From NCBI GenBank assembly GCA_017893485.1, contig CM030364.1:45932754-45996753 (forward strand): a stretch of DNA of 64,000 nt. Reading direction: 5' to 3'. Every line of letters starts with the position of its first letter. Positions within the stretch are counted from its first letter, which is position 1. The notes beneath the pieces are model-generated. The model was not told where the DNA came from and did no database searches. It was given only the letters and a program-made list of their open reading frames with translations. Made by a program: the position numbers and the translations under genes. Shown here in pieces: positions 54,337 through 64,000 of the stretch. This DNA comes from Hemerocallis citrina. Taxonomy: Eukaryota > Streptophyta > Magnoliopsida > Asparagales > Asphodelaceae.

Positions 54337-57300
54337 TGGCAAGAACGCTTGAGCATAGGTGGCAAGAACGCTCGACGAGGCGTGCCGAAGTCCAAGTGAG
54401 AGCGTCGGTGGGAAGAACGCTCGGCGAGGTGTGCCGAAGTCCAAGTGAGAGCGTCGGTGGGAAGAACGCTCGGCGTGGTGTGCCAAAGTCCAAGTGAGAT
54501 GTTTTTCTCGCATTTGAGCATTGGTGGCAAGAACGCTTGGTGAGGCATGCCGAAGTCCAAGTAATATGTTTTTCTCACATATTTGCATCGGTGGCAAGAA
54601 CGCTCGGCGAGGCGTGCCGAAGTCAAAGTGAGATATTTTTCTCGCGTTTGAGCGTCGGTGGCAAGAACGCTCGGTGAGGCATGCTGAAGTCCAAGTGAGA
54701 AGTTTTTCTCGCATTTAAGCGTTGGTGGGAAGAACGCTCGGCGAGGCGAGCCCAAGTCCATGTGGGATGTTTTTCTTACTTTGAGCATCAGTGGCAAGAA
54801 CGCTCGGCGAGGCGTGCATTAGTCCAAGTGAGATATTTTTCGCACATTTGAGCGTCGGTGGCAAGAAAGCTCGGCGAGGCGTGCCGAAGTCCAAGTGAGA
54901 TGTTTTTCTCATGTTTGAGCATCGGTGGCAAGAACGCTCGGCGAGGCGTGCCGAAGTCCAAGTGAGTTATTTTTCTCACGTTTGAGCGTCGGTGGCAAGA
55001 ACGCTCGAGGAGGCGTCCGAAGTCCAAGTGAGATGTTTTCCTCACATTTGAGCGTCCGTGGCAAGAACGCTCGGCGAGGCATGCCAAATTCCAAATGAGA
55101 TGTTTTTCTCATATTTGAGCGTCAGTGGCAAGAATGCTCGAGGAGGCGTGCCGAAGTCCAAGTGAGAAGTTTTTCTCACATTTGAGCGTTGATTGCAAGA
55201 ACGCTCGGCGAGGCGTGCCGAAGTCCAAGTTAGATGTTTTTTTCACGTTTGAGCGTCCGTGGCAAGAACGCTCGAGGAGGCATGCCGAAGTCCAAGTGAG
55301 ATGTTTTTCTCACGTTTGAGCGTCGGTTGCAAGAACGCTCGGCGAGGCGTGCCGAAGTCCCAGTGAGATGTTATTTTCAAGTTTGAGCGTCGGTGGCAAG
55401 AACGCTCGGCTAGGCGTGACGAAGTCCAAGTGAGATATTTTTCTCAAGTTTAAGCGTCGGTGGCAAGAACGCTCTCCGAGGCGTGCCGAAGTCCAAGTGA
55501 GATGTTTTTCTCGTGTTTGAGCGTCGGTGGCAAGAACGCTCTGCGAGGCATGCCAAAGTCCAAGTGAGATGTATTTCTCGCGTTTGAGCGTTGGTGGGAA
55601 GAACGCTCGGCGAGGCATGCCGTAGTCCAAGTGAAATGTTTTTCTCGCATTTGAGTGTCGGTGGCAAGAACGCTCGGCGAAGCGTGCTGAAGTCCAAGTG
55701 GGATGTTTTTCTCACGTTTAAGCATCGGTGGCAAGAACGCTCGAGGAGGCGTGTCGAAGTCCAAGTGAGAAGTTTTTCTCACGTTTGAGCGTCGGTTGCA
55801 AGAACGCTCGGCGAGGTGTGCCGAAGTCCAAGTGAGATTTTTTTTTCACGTTTGAGCGTAGGTGGCACGAACGCTCGGCGAGGCATGCCAAAGTCCAAGT
55901 GAGATATTTTTCTTACGTTTGAGCGTCGGTGGCAAGAACGCTCGGCGAGGCATGCCGAAGTCCAAGTTAGATGTTTTTCTCACGTTTGAGTGTTGATTGC
56001 AAGAACGCTCGGCGAGGCATGCCGAAGTCCAAGTTAGATGTTTTTTTCACGTTTGAGCATCCGTGGCAAGAACGCTCGAGGAGGCATGCCGAAGTCCAAG
56101 TGAGATGTTTTTCTCACGTTTGAGCATCGGTTGCAAGAACGCTCGGCGAGGCGTGCCGAAGTCCCAGTGAGATGTTATTTTCACGTTTGAGCGTCGGTGG
56201 CAAGAACGCTAGGCTAGGCGTGACGAAGTCCAAGTGAGTTATTTTTCTCAAGTTTGAGCGTCGGTGGCAAGAATGCTCTCCGAGGCGTGCCGAAGTCCAA
56301 GTGAGATGTTTTTCTCGTGTTTGAGCATCGGTGGCAAAAATGCCTTGTGAGGCATGCCAAAGTCCAAGTGAGATGTATTTCTCGCGTTTGAGCGTCGATG
56401 GGAAGAACGCTCGGCGAGGCATGCCGTAGTCCAAGTGAGATGTTTTTCTTGCGTTTGAGTGTCGGTGGCAAGAACACTCAGCGCGGCGTGCCGAAGTCCA
56501 AGTGGGATGTTTTTCTCACGTTTGAGCATCGGTAGCAAAGAACGCTCGAGGAGGCGTGCCGAAGTCCAAGTGAGAAGTTTTTCTCACGTTTGAGCGTCAG
56601 TTGCAAGAACGCTCGGCGAGGTGTGCCGAAGTCCAAGTGAGATGTTTTTTTCACGTTTGAGCGTAGGTGGCACGAACGCTCGGCGAGGCGTGCCATAGTC
56701 CAAGTGAGATATTTTTCTTACGTTTGAGTGTCGGTGGCAAGAACGCTCGGCGAGGCGTGCCGAAGTCCAAGTGGGATGTTTTTCTCACTTTTGAGCATCG
56801 GTGGCAAGAACGCTCGAGGAGGCGTGCCGAAGTCCAAGTGAGACGTTTTTCTCACGTTTGAGCGTCGGTTGCAAGAACGCTCGGCGAGGTGTGCTGAAGT
56901 CCAAGTGAGACATTTTTCCCATGTTTGAGCGTCAGTGGCAAGAACGCTCGGCGAGGCGTGCCGAAGTCCAAGTGAGATGTTTTTCTCGCGTTTGAGCATC
57001 GGTGGCAAGAATGCTCGGCGAGGCGTACCGAAGTCCAATTGATATTTTTTTCTCCCGTTTGAGCATCAGTGGCAAGAATGCTCGGCGAGGCGTGCCGAAG
57101 TCCAAGTGAGATGTTTTTCTCACGTTTGAGTGTGGGTAGCAAGAATGCTCGACGAGGCGTGCTGAACTCCAAGTAAGATATTTCTCTCACATTTTAGCGT
57201 CTGTGGCAAGAATGCTCGGCGAGGCATGCCGAAGTCGAAGTGAGATGTTTTTCTCACATTTGAGCATCGGTGGGAAGAACGCTCGGCCAGGCATGCCGAA

Positions 57301-57357
57301 CTCCAAGTGAGATGTTTTTCTCGCATTTGAGCATCAGTGGGAAGAATGCTCGGCGAG
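54337..57357. repeat. 67-bp satellite array, orientation A (about 45 monomers)
   Basis: Head-to-tail monomers with GGCAAGAACGCTCGGCGAGG and CCGAAGTCCAAGTGAGATG on the plus strand. Spacing is 67 bp (for example 54527 to 54594). The first two units (54361, 54410) are 49 bp: they lack the 18 bp TGTTTTTCTCACGTTTGA. Each monomer contains two dyads, GTGAG...CTCAC and CTCG-G-CGAG. Monomers differ by about 5-15 percent by eye. All three minus-strand frames lack stops in the consensus. Confidence 0.95.
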
Positions 57358-57466
57358 ATTATCTCACTTGGACTTGGGCAAGCCTCGCTGAGCGTTCTTA
57401 CCACCGACGCTCGAACATGAGAAAAACATCTCACTTGGACTTCGGCATGCCTCGCCGAGCGTTCGA
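57358..57466. repeat. 67-bp satellite, orientation B (short block)
   Basis: At 57358 the array turns over: from here the plus strand reads ATCTCACTTGGACTTGGGC and GAGCGTTCTTACCACCGACG. The block ends at GAGCGTTC (57466), next to the copia fragment. Confidence 0.92.
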
Positions 57467-57530
57467 CTTTATTGCTCTAATTTGTTCCGCTGCGACAACG
57501 GGCATTGGTTGACGTCCCATTCCCAACAAC

Positions 57531-57542
57531 TGGTATCAGAGC
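57531..57542 (+). other. Copia_4 primer-binding site
   Basis: TGGTATCAGAGC, two bases after a CA end, as in Copia_1 and Copia_3. Confidence 0.8.
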
Positions 57543-57569
57543 TTCACGTTGCTAAGTCCCTTGGTTTAG

Positions 57570-58527
57570 ATGACAGGTCACAGTCTTTTGAAGATCAAGC
57601 AGTTCGATGGAAAGATTAATGAAAGGCCATCCGACATGAAGGAGGATGAAAGGCAATCTGACATGAAGGAGGATGTTTGGAAAGATATTCGTGAAAGAGC
57701 CATAAGTCTGATCCGATTATCCTTGGCGGACCAGATCAAGTGCAGATTTCTGGAAAAAACTGACACAGCGAGCTTGTGGGAAAAACTCATAGCTGCCTAC
57801 TCTGGTTCGTCGTTATTAGATCGGATGCAATGGAAGAGAAAGTTGTTGTTCCGTTTATCTCTGAAGGAAGGTACCGATCTCCAAGACCACATTACAGAGT
57901 TCAATAAAGTATTATCTGAACTTAAGGCGATCAACGCAGATGCGTGTGAGGAAAACAAAGCTTTCAACCTGATATATTCACTGCCGGATTCGTACGAGCT
58001 TTTGATAACTACCATGCTACACGGTAGATCTGCCAAAGAGAGTATTTCAGTAGATGGTGAAATCAAAGCACTGAAGGAAGAACAACTTAGGAAGGAGACC
58101 CATAAATCATCATCGTATATTCCTACAAGTTGTCTAGCAGTGGATGATCCTTTAGGGGGAAGACAAAGTGCTTTGCAAAAGGATTTGATCCATTACCGTT
58201 ATTGCAAGAGGCCAGGGCATATCAAGAAAGATTGTTGGAAATTGCTGAGTCAGGAGAGCGCAAAGAACGGGAGTTCAACCGGTAATGTGGTTAGTGCCTT
58301 TGATTCAGGTGATTCGTGTCTTCTTATTTCAAATTCTTTAGAAGTAGATTCTAGATGGCTTCTTGACTAGGAAGTTCTTCTCATATTTGCTCCGAGAGGA
58401 AGTTGTTTTCTACTTATAAGTCTACCATAGGGCGTTGTGTGACAACAGAAACTGGGGAGATTTGTAAAGTAGTGGGCGAGGGGATAGTTGAGTTGAAGAT
58501 GCCAAGTCTAAATTTGTTCACTTTAAG
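57570..58527 (+). pseudogene. Copia_4 gag and truncated protease
   Basis: ATG at 57570 (MTGHSLLKIKQFDGKIN). A 27-bp tandem duplication (about 57620-57673, RPSDMKED/RQSDMKED) replaces the usual segment before DVWKDI. UBN2 Gag continues with LWEKLIAAYSGSSLLDRMQW and LIYSLPDSYELLITTM; a knuckle YCKRPGHIKKDC lacks its first Cys. The ORF ends at 58370 in the protease active site (SRWLLD); one base appears to be missing there, because the next frame continues GSSSHICSERKLFS to about 58527. Everything downstream is absent. Confidence 0.85.
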
Positions 58528-59068
58528 GGCTAGGCGTGACGAAATCCAAGTGAGATACTTTTCTCAAGTTTGAGCATCAATGGCAAGAACGCTCGGCGAG
58601 GCGTGCCGAAGTTCAAGTAAGTTGTTTTTCTCACGTTTGAGCTTCGGTGGCAGGAACGCACGGCGAGGCGTGCCGAAGTCCAAGTGAGATGTTTTTCTCA
58701 CGTTTGAGCGTCGGTGGCAAGAACGCTCGAGGAGGCGTGCCGAAGTCCAAGTGAGAAGTTTTTCTCACGTTTGAGCGTCGGTTGCAAGAACGCTCGACAA
58801 GGCGTGCCGAAGTCCAAGTGAGATGTTTTTTTCACGTTTGAGTGTCGGTGGCAAGAACGCACGGCGAGGCATGCCGAAGTCCAAGTGAGATGTTTTTCTC
58901 ACGTTTGAGCGTCGGTTGCAGGAATGCTCGGCGAGGTGTACCGCAGTCCAAGTGAGATATTTTTTTCACGTTTGAGCGTAGGTGGCACGAACGCTCGGCG
59001 AGGCGTGCCGAAGTCCAAGTGAGATATTTTTTTCACGTTTGAGCGTCGGTGCCAAGAACGCTCGGTGA
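58528..59068. repeat. 67-bp satellite, orientation A (about 8 monomers)
   Basis: Starts GGCTAGGCGTGACGAAATCC within a monomer, directly at the broken copia sequence. Ends at about 59068 at an inversion point. Confidence 0.93.
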
Positions 59069-62000
59069 AGACCGTTCTTGCCACCAACACTAAAACATGA
59101 GAAAAATATCCCACTTGGACTTCGGCACGCCTCGCCGAGCATTCCTGCCACCGACGCTCAAACGCGAGAAAAATATCTCACTTGGACTTCGGCACGCCTC
59201 GCCGAGCGTTCTTACCACAGACAGCGTTCAAACGCGAGAAAAACATCTCACTTGGACTTCGGCATGCCTCGCCGAGCGTTCTTGCCACCAGCGCAAAAAT
59301 GTGAGAAAAACATACCACTTGGACTTCGGCACGCCTCGCCGAACGTTCTTGCCACCGACGCTCAAATGCGAGAAAAACTTCTAACTTAGACTTCGGCACG
59401 CCTCGCCGAGAGTTCTTCCCACCGACGCTCAAATGCGAGAAAAATATCTCACTTGGACTTTGGCACGCTTCGCCGAGCGTACTTGGTACCGACGCTCAAA
59501 CACAAGAAAAAAATTTCACTTGGACTTCGGTACGCCTCGCCGAACGTTCTTGCCACCGATGCTCAAATGTGAGAAAAATATCTCACTTGGACTTCGGCAC
59601 GCCTCGCCGAGTGTTCTTGCCACCAACGCTCAAATGCGAGAAAAACATCTCACTTGGACTTCGGTACGCACGCCTAGAGCGTTCTTGCCACCGATGCTCA
59701 AATGCGAGAAAAACATCTCACTTGGACTTCAGCACACCTCGCCGTGCGTTCTTGCCATCGACGCTCAAACGTGAGAAAAACATCTCACTTGGACTTGGGC
59801 ACGCCTCGCCGAGCGTTCTCGCCACCGACACTCAAACGTGCGAAAAACATCTCACTTGGACTTCGGCACGCCTCCTCGAGCATTCTTGCCACCGACGCTC
59901 AAACGTGAGAAAAACAACTCACTTGGACATCGGCACGCCTCGCCGAGCATTCTTGCCACTGATGCTCAAACGTGAGAAAAACATCTCACTTCGACTTCGG
60001 CACGAATCGCCGAGCGTTCTTGCCACGGACGCTAAAATGTGACAAAAGCATCTCACTTGGACTTCGGCATGCCTCGCCGAGCATTCTTGCCACTGACGCT
60101 CAAACGGGAGAAAAACATATCACTTGGACTTCGGCATGCCTCGCTGAGCGTTCTTGCCACCGACACTCAAACATGAGAAAAACATCTCACTTGGACTTCG
60201 GCACTCCTTGCCGAGCGTTCTTACCACCGACGCTCAAACGCGAGAAAAATATCTCACTTGGACTTGGGCAAGCCTCGCCAAGCATTCTTGCCACTGACGC
60301 TCAAACACGAGAAAAACATCTCACTTGGACTTCGACACGCCCTACCGAGCGTTCTTGTAACCAACGCTCAAACGTGAGAAAAATATCTCACTTGGACTTT
60401 GGCACGCCTCGCCGAGCGTTCTTGTCACCGACGCTCACACATGAAAAAAATATCTCACTTGGACTTCGGCACGCCTCGTCGAGCGTTCTTGCAACCGACA
60501 CTCAAACGTGAGAAAAACTTCTCACTTGGACTTCGGCATGCCTCCTCGAGAGCTCTTGCCACCGACGCTCAAACGTGAGAAAATCATCTCACTTGGACTT
60601 CGGCATACCACGCCGTGCGTTCCTGCCATCGATGCTCAAACGTGAGAAAAACATCTCACTTGGACTTTGGCACGCCTCCTCGAGCATTCTTGCCACTGAC
60701 GCTTACGTGACAAAAACATTTCACTTGGACTTCGGCACGCCTCGCCGAGCATTCTTGCCACTGACGCTCAAACGTGACAAAAACATCTCACTGGGAATTC
60801 GGCACACCTCGCCAAGTGTTCTTGCCACTGACGCTCAAACGTGAGAAAAATATCTCACTTGGACTTCGGCACGCCTCACCGAGCGTTCTTGCCACCGATG
60901 CTCAAACGTTAGAAAAACATCTCACTTTGACTTTGGCACTCTCTTCGCCGAGCGTTCTTGCCACAGACGCTAAAACATGAGAAAAACATCTCACTTAGAC
61001 TTCAGCACGCCTCGATGAGCATTCTTCCCACCCATGCTCAAACACGAGAAAAACATCTCACTTGGACTTCGGCACGCCACGCCAAGTGTTCTTGCCACCG
61101 ACGCTCAAACGGGAGAAAAATATCTCACTTGGACTTCAGCTTGCCTCACCGAGCGTTCTTGCCACCGACGCTCAAACACGAGAAAAACATCTAACTTGGA
61201 CTTCGGCACGCCTCGCCGAGCGTTCTTCCCACCGACGCTCAAACACGAGAAAAACATCTCACTTGGACTTCGGCATGCCTCGCCGAGCGTTCTTGCTACC
61301 AACGCTCAAACACGAGAAAAACATGTCACTTGGACTTCGGCACGCCTCACCGAGCGTTCTTGCCACCGATGCTCAAACGTGAGGAAAACATCTCACTTGG
61401 ACTTCGGCATGCCTCGCCGAGCGTTCTTGCCACCGATGCTCAAACGTGAGAAAAACATTTCACTTGGACTTCGGCACGCCTCGCCGAGCGTTCTTGCCAC
61501 CGACGCTCAAACATGACAAAAATATCTCACTGGGACTTCGGCACGCCTCGCCGAGTGTTCTTGCCACTGACGCTCAAACATGAGAAAAATATCTCACTTG
61601 GACTTCAGCACACCTCGCCGAGCGTTCTTGCCACCGATGCTCAAACGTTGGAAAAACATCTAACTTGGACTTCGGCACTCTCTTCGCCGAGCGTTCTTGC
61701 CACCGATGCTAAAACGTGAGAAAAAAATCTCACTTAGACTTCAGCACACCTCGCCGAGCATTCTTGCCACCCACGCTTTAACACGAGAAAAACATCTCAC
61801 TTGGACTTCGACACGCCACGCCGAGCGTTCTTGCCACTGACGCTCAAACGTGAGAAAATATCTCACTTGGACTATGGCACGCCTTGCCGAGCGTTCTTGC
61901 CACCGATGCTTAAACGTGAGAAAAACATCTCACTTGGACTTCGGCACGCCTCACCGAGCGTTCTTGCCACCAACACTCAAACGTGAGAAAAACATTTCAC

Positions 62001-63240
62001 TTGGACTTCGGCACGCCTCGCCGAGCGTTCTTGCAACTGACGCTTAAACGTGACAAAAACTTCTCACTGGGACTTCGGCACGCCTCGCCGAGCGTTCTTG
62101 CCACTGACGCTCAAACGTGAGAAAAATATCTCACTTGGACTTCGGCACGCCTCGCTGAGTGTTCTTGCCACCGATGCTCAAACGTTAGAAAAACATCTCA
62201 CTTCGACTTCGGCACTCTCTTCGCTGAGCGTTCTCGCCACCGACGCTAAAATGTGAGAAAAACATCTCACTTAGACTTTATCACGCCTTGCTGAGCATTC
62301 TTGCCACCCACCCTCAAACACGAGAAAAACATCTAACTTGGACTTCGGCACGCCACGCCGAGCGTTCTTGCCACCGACGCTCAAACGGGAGAAAAACATC
62401 TCACTTGGACTTCGGCTCGCCTTGCCGAGCGTTCTTGCCACTGACGCTCAAACGCGAGAAAAACATCTAACTTGGACTTCGGCATGCCTCACCGAGCGTT
62501 CTTGCCACCGATGCTCAAACGCGAGAAAAACATCTAACTTGGACTTCGGCACGCCTCGTCGAGCATTCTTCCTACCGATGCTCAAACGCGAGAAAAACAT
62601 CTCACTTGGACTTCGGCATGCCTCACCAAGCGTTCTTACTACCGATGCTCAAACATGAGAAAAACAACTCACTTGGACTTCGGCACGCCTCGCCGAGCGT
62701 TCTTACCACTGATGCTCAAACGTGAGAAAAATATCTCACTTGGACTACGGCACGCCTCGCCGAGCGTTCTTGTCACCGATGCTTAAACATGAGAAAAAAA
62801 TCCCACATGGACTTGGGCTCGCCTCGCCGAGCGTTCTTCCCATCGACGCTCAAACGTGAGAAAAACTTCTCACTTGGACTTCGGCATGCCTCATCGAGCG
62901 TTCTTGCCACCGACGCTCAAACATGAGAAAAATATCTCACTTCGACTTCGGCACGCCTCTCCGAGTGTTCTTGCCACCGACGCAAACATGTGAGAAAAAC
63001 ATATCACTTGGACTTCGGCCCGCCTCACCGATCATTCTTGCCACCAATGCTCAAACGCGAGAAAAACATCTCACTTGGACTTCGACACGCCTCGCCGAGC
63101 ATTCTTCCCACCGACGCTCAAATGCGAGAAAAACATTTCACTTAGACTTTGGCACGCCTCGCCAAGCGTTCTTCCCACCGATGCTCAAACGCTAGAAAAA
63201 CATCTCACTTGGAGTTCGGCACGCCTCACCGAGCGTTCTT
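59069..63240. repeat. 67-bp satellite, orientation B (about 62 monomers)
   Basis: From GACCGTTCTTGCCACC the repeat runs in the opposite sense for about 4.2 kb. Plus-strand reading frames through it (for example 59569-60042 and 61034-61516) give a peptide with a 67-residue period, simply three monomers read in three frames. Some units are shortened or have insertions (for example a CTCTCTTCGCC variant near 60942, 61680 and 62217), a sign of amplification of multi-monomer blocks. Confidence 0.95.
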
Positions 63241-63968
63241 GAGCGTCAGTGGGAAGAACGCTCGGCGAGGCGTGCCGAAGTCCAAGTGAGTTGTTTTTCT
63301 CGCATTTGAGCGTCGGTGGGAAGAACGCTCGGCGAGGCGTGCCGAAGTCCAAGTGAGATGTTTTTCTCACGTTTGAGCATTGGTAGCAAGAACACTCGGT
63401 GAGGCATGCCGAAGTCCAAGTAATATGTTTTTCTCACATTTTTGCGTCGGTGGCAAGAACGCTCAGTGAGGCGTGACGAAGTCGAAGTGAGATATTTTTC
63501 TCACGTTTGAGTGTCGGTGGCAAGAACGCTCGGTGAGGCATGCCGAAGTCTAAGTGAGAAGTTTTTCTCGAGTTTGAGCGTCGGTAGGAAGAATGCTCAG
63601 CGAGCCGAGCCCAAGTCCATGTGGTATGTTTTTCTTACGTTTGAGCATCGGTGGCAAGAACGCTTGGCGAGGCGTGCCAAAGTGCAAGTGAGATGTTTTT
63701 CTCACGTTGAGCATCGGTGGCAAGAACGCTCGGCGAAGCGTGCCAAAGTCCAAGTGAGTTGTTTTTCTCACGTTTGAGCATCGGTGGCAAGAACGCTCGA
63801 GGTGGCATGCCAAAGTCCAAGTGAGATGTTTTTCTCACGTTTGAGCGTCGGTGGCAAGAACGCTCGGCGAGGCGTGTCGAAGTCCAAGTGAGATGTTTTT
63901 CTCACTTTTGAGCATCGGTGGAAAGGACGCTCGGGGAGGCGTGTCGAAGTCCAAGTGAGATATTTTCA
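63241..63968. repeat. 67-bp satellite, orientation A (about 11 monomers)
   Basis: The junction at 63240/63241 joins GAGCGTTCTT to GAGCGTCAGT, again within a monomer. Confidence 0.93.
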
Positions 63969-64000
63969 CGCTCGAAGGCGAGAAAAACATCTCACTTGGA
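63969..64000. repeat. 67-bp satellite, orientation B, running off the window
   Basis: The last bases read GAGAAAAACATCTCACTTGG, the orientation-B sense. The array therefore continues beyond the window with another polarity switch. Confidence 0.85.

Larger units (their letters stand above)
57467..58527 (+). mobile_element. Copia_4 fragment: U5 end, PBS, gag and start of protease
   Basis: About 62 bp of single-copy sequence ending TTCCCAACA (57528) looks like an LTR end. It is followed by the PBS TGGTATCAGAGC (57531-57542), gag and the beginning of pol. It breaks off at about 58527 inside the region after protease, where satellite resumes. No 3' LTR, RT or integrase. Satellite on the left is in orientation B and on the right in orientation A, so it is not a simple insertion into a uniform array. 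Confidence 0.8.

Noticed and set aside
54202..63838. Dozens of reading frames of 60-179 codons with repeated FGTPRRAFLPP / LRHASPSVLATD / ARLAERSCHRR segments
   Set aside because: They are the 67-bp satellite read in its three open frames. They change strand whenever the array flips and have no independent start, codon pattern or domain.
54337..64000. CRISPR-like regular repeats
   Set aside because: The repeats are contiguous 67-bp monomers without unique spacers, in plant DNA with retrotransposons; this is satellite DNA.

Overview
This window is plant nuclear DNA, and I could not identify a single functional host gene in it. The pointers to a flowering plant are Ty1/copia polyproteins of the TNT1 (Tork) and SIRE/Maximus kinds, a Ty3/gypsy remnant, plant L1-type LINEs, a MULE-type transposon carrying a plant mobile domain (PMD) gene, hAT and MULE MITEs, and TATA boxes of the plant kind. 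The species cannot be named from this sequence. Dense nesting of transposons next to a large satellite block suggests heterochromatic, perhaps pericentromeric, DNA (inference).

Layout. 1-5875: the right-hand end of an old PMD-type MULE, split by Copia_1 (292-5667; LTRs differ at 6 of 541 positions; TSD ctaat). 5876-6577: unassigned. 6578-13216: Copia_2 on the minus strand, with one nonsense codon and one late frameshift in pol. 13321-19668: three minus-strand LINE-type insertions, each with a long target-site duplication (13321-15194, 15495-17742, 19006-19668). 20237-21167: a MULE-type MITE with a hAT-type MITE nested inside (20495-20898). 21278-31166: a 9.9-kb SIRE-like copia with gag, pol and a third ORF (TSD gtcta). 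31221-35492: a complete PMD-MULE with about 120-bp TIRs, a 9-bp TSD and a decayed PMD gene. About 35640-40339: a decayed plus-strand LINE with ORF1-like and ORF2 parts. 40340-46735: a minus-strand Ty3/gypsy deletion derivative (gag joined to integrase C-terminus, with a 3' LTR) interrupted by a 3.4-kb solo LTR (42315-45718, TSD ctcta). 46.8-50.1 kb and 51.4-54.3 kb: two more copies of that 3-kb LTR family, in opposite orientations, flanking a hAT transposase pseudogene. 54337-64000: a 67-bp satellite, on the order of 125 monomers, whose orientation flips several times and which is interrupted by the U5-PBS-gag-protease start of another copia element (57467-58527).

How the parts relate. There is no gene network here; the window is a record of insertions. 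The insertion order can be read from the interruptions: PMD-MULE end, then Copia_1 inside it; gypsy remnant, then solo LTR inside it; MULE-MITE, then hAT-MITE inside it. Every autonomous-type element carries at least one lesion, but Copia_1, Copia_2 and the SIRE-like element are close to intact and have similar LTR pairs, so they are recent.

The least expected signals are: (i) the palindrome CAGTCGACTG, about 29 exact copies found only in two copia elements of different lineages, in LTRs, in coding hinges (in different reading frames) and in 3' regions; (ii) the repeated polarity switches of the satellite and its junction with a copia U5/gag; (iii) the PMD-MULE with arrays of a subterminal inverted motif; (iv) the third ORF of the SIRE-like element.
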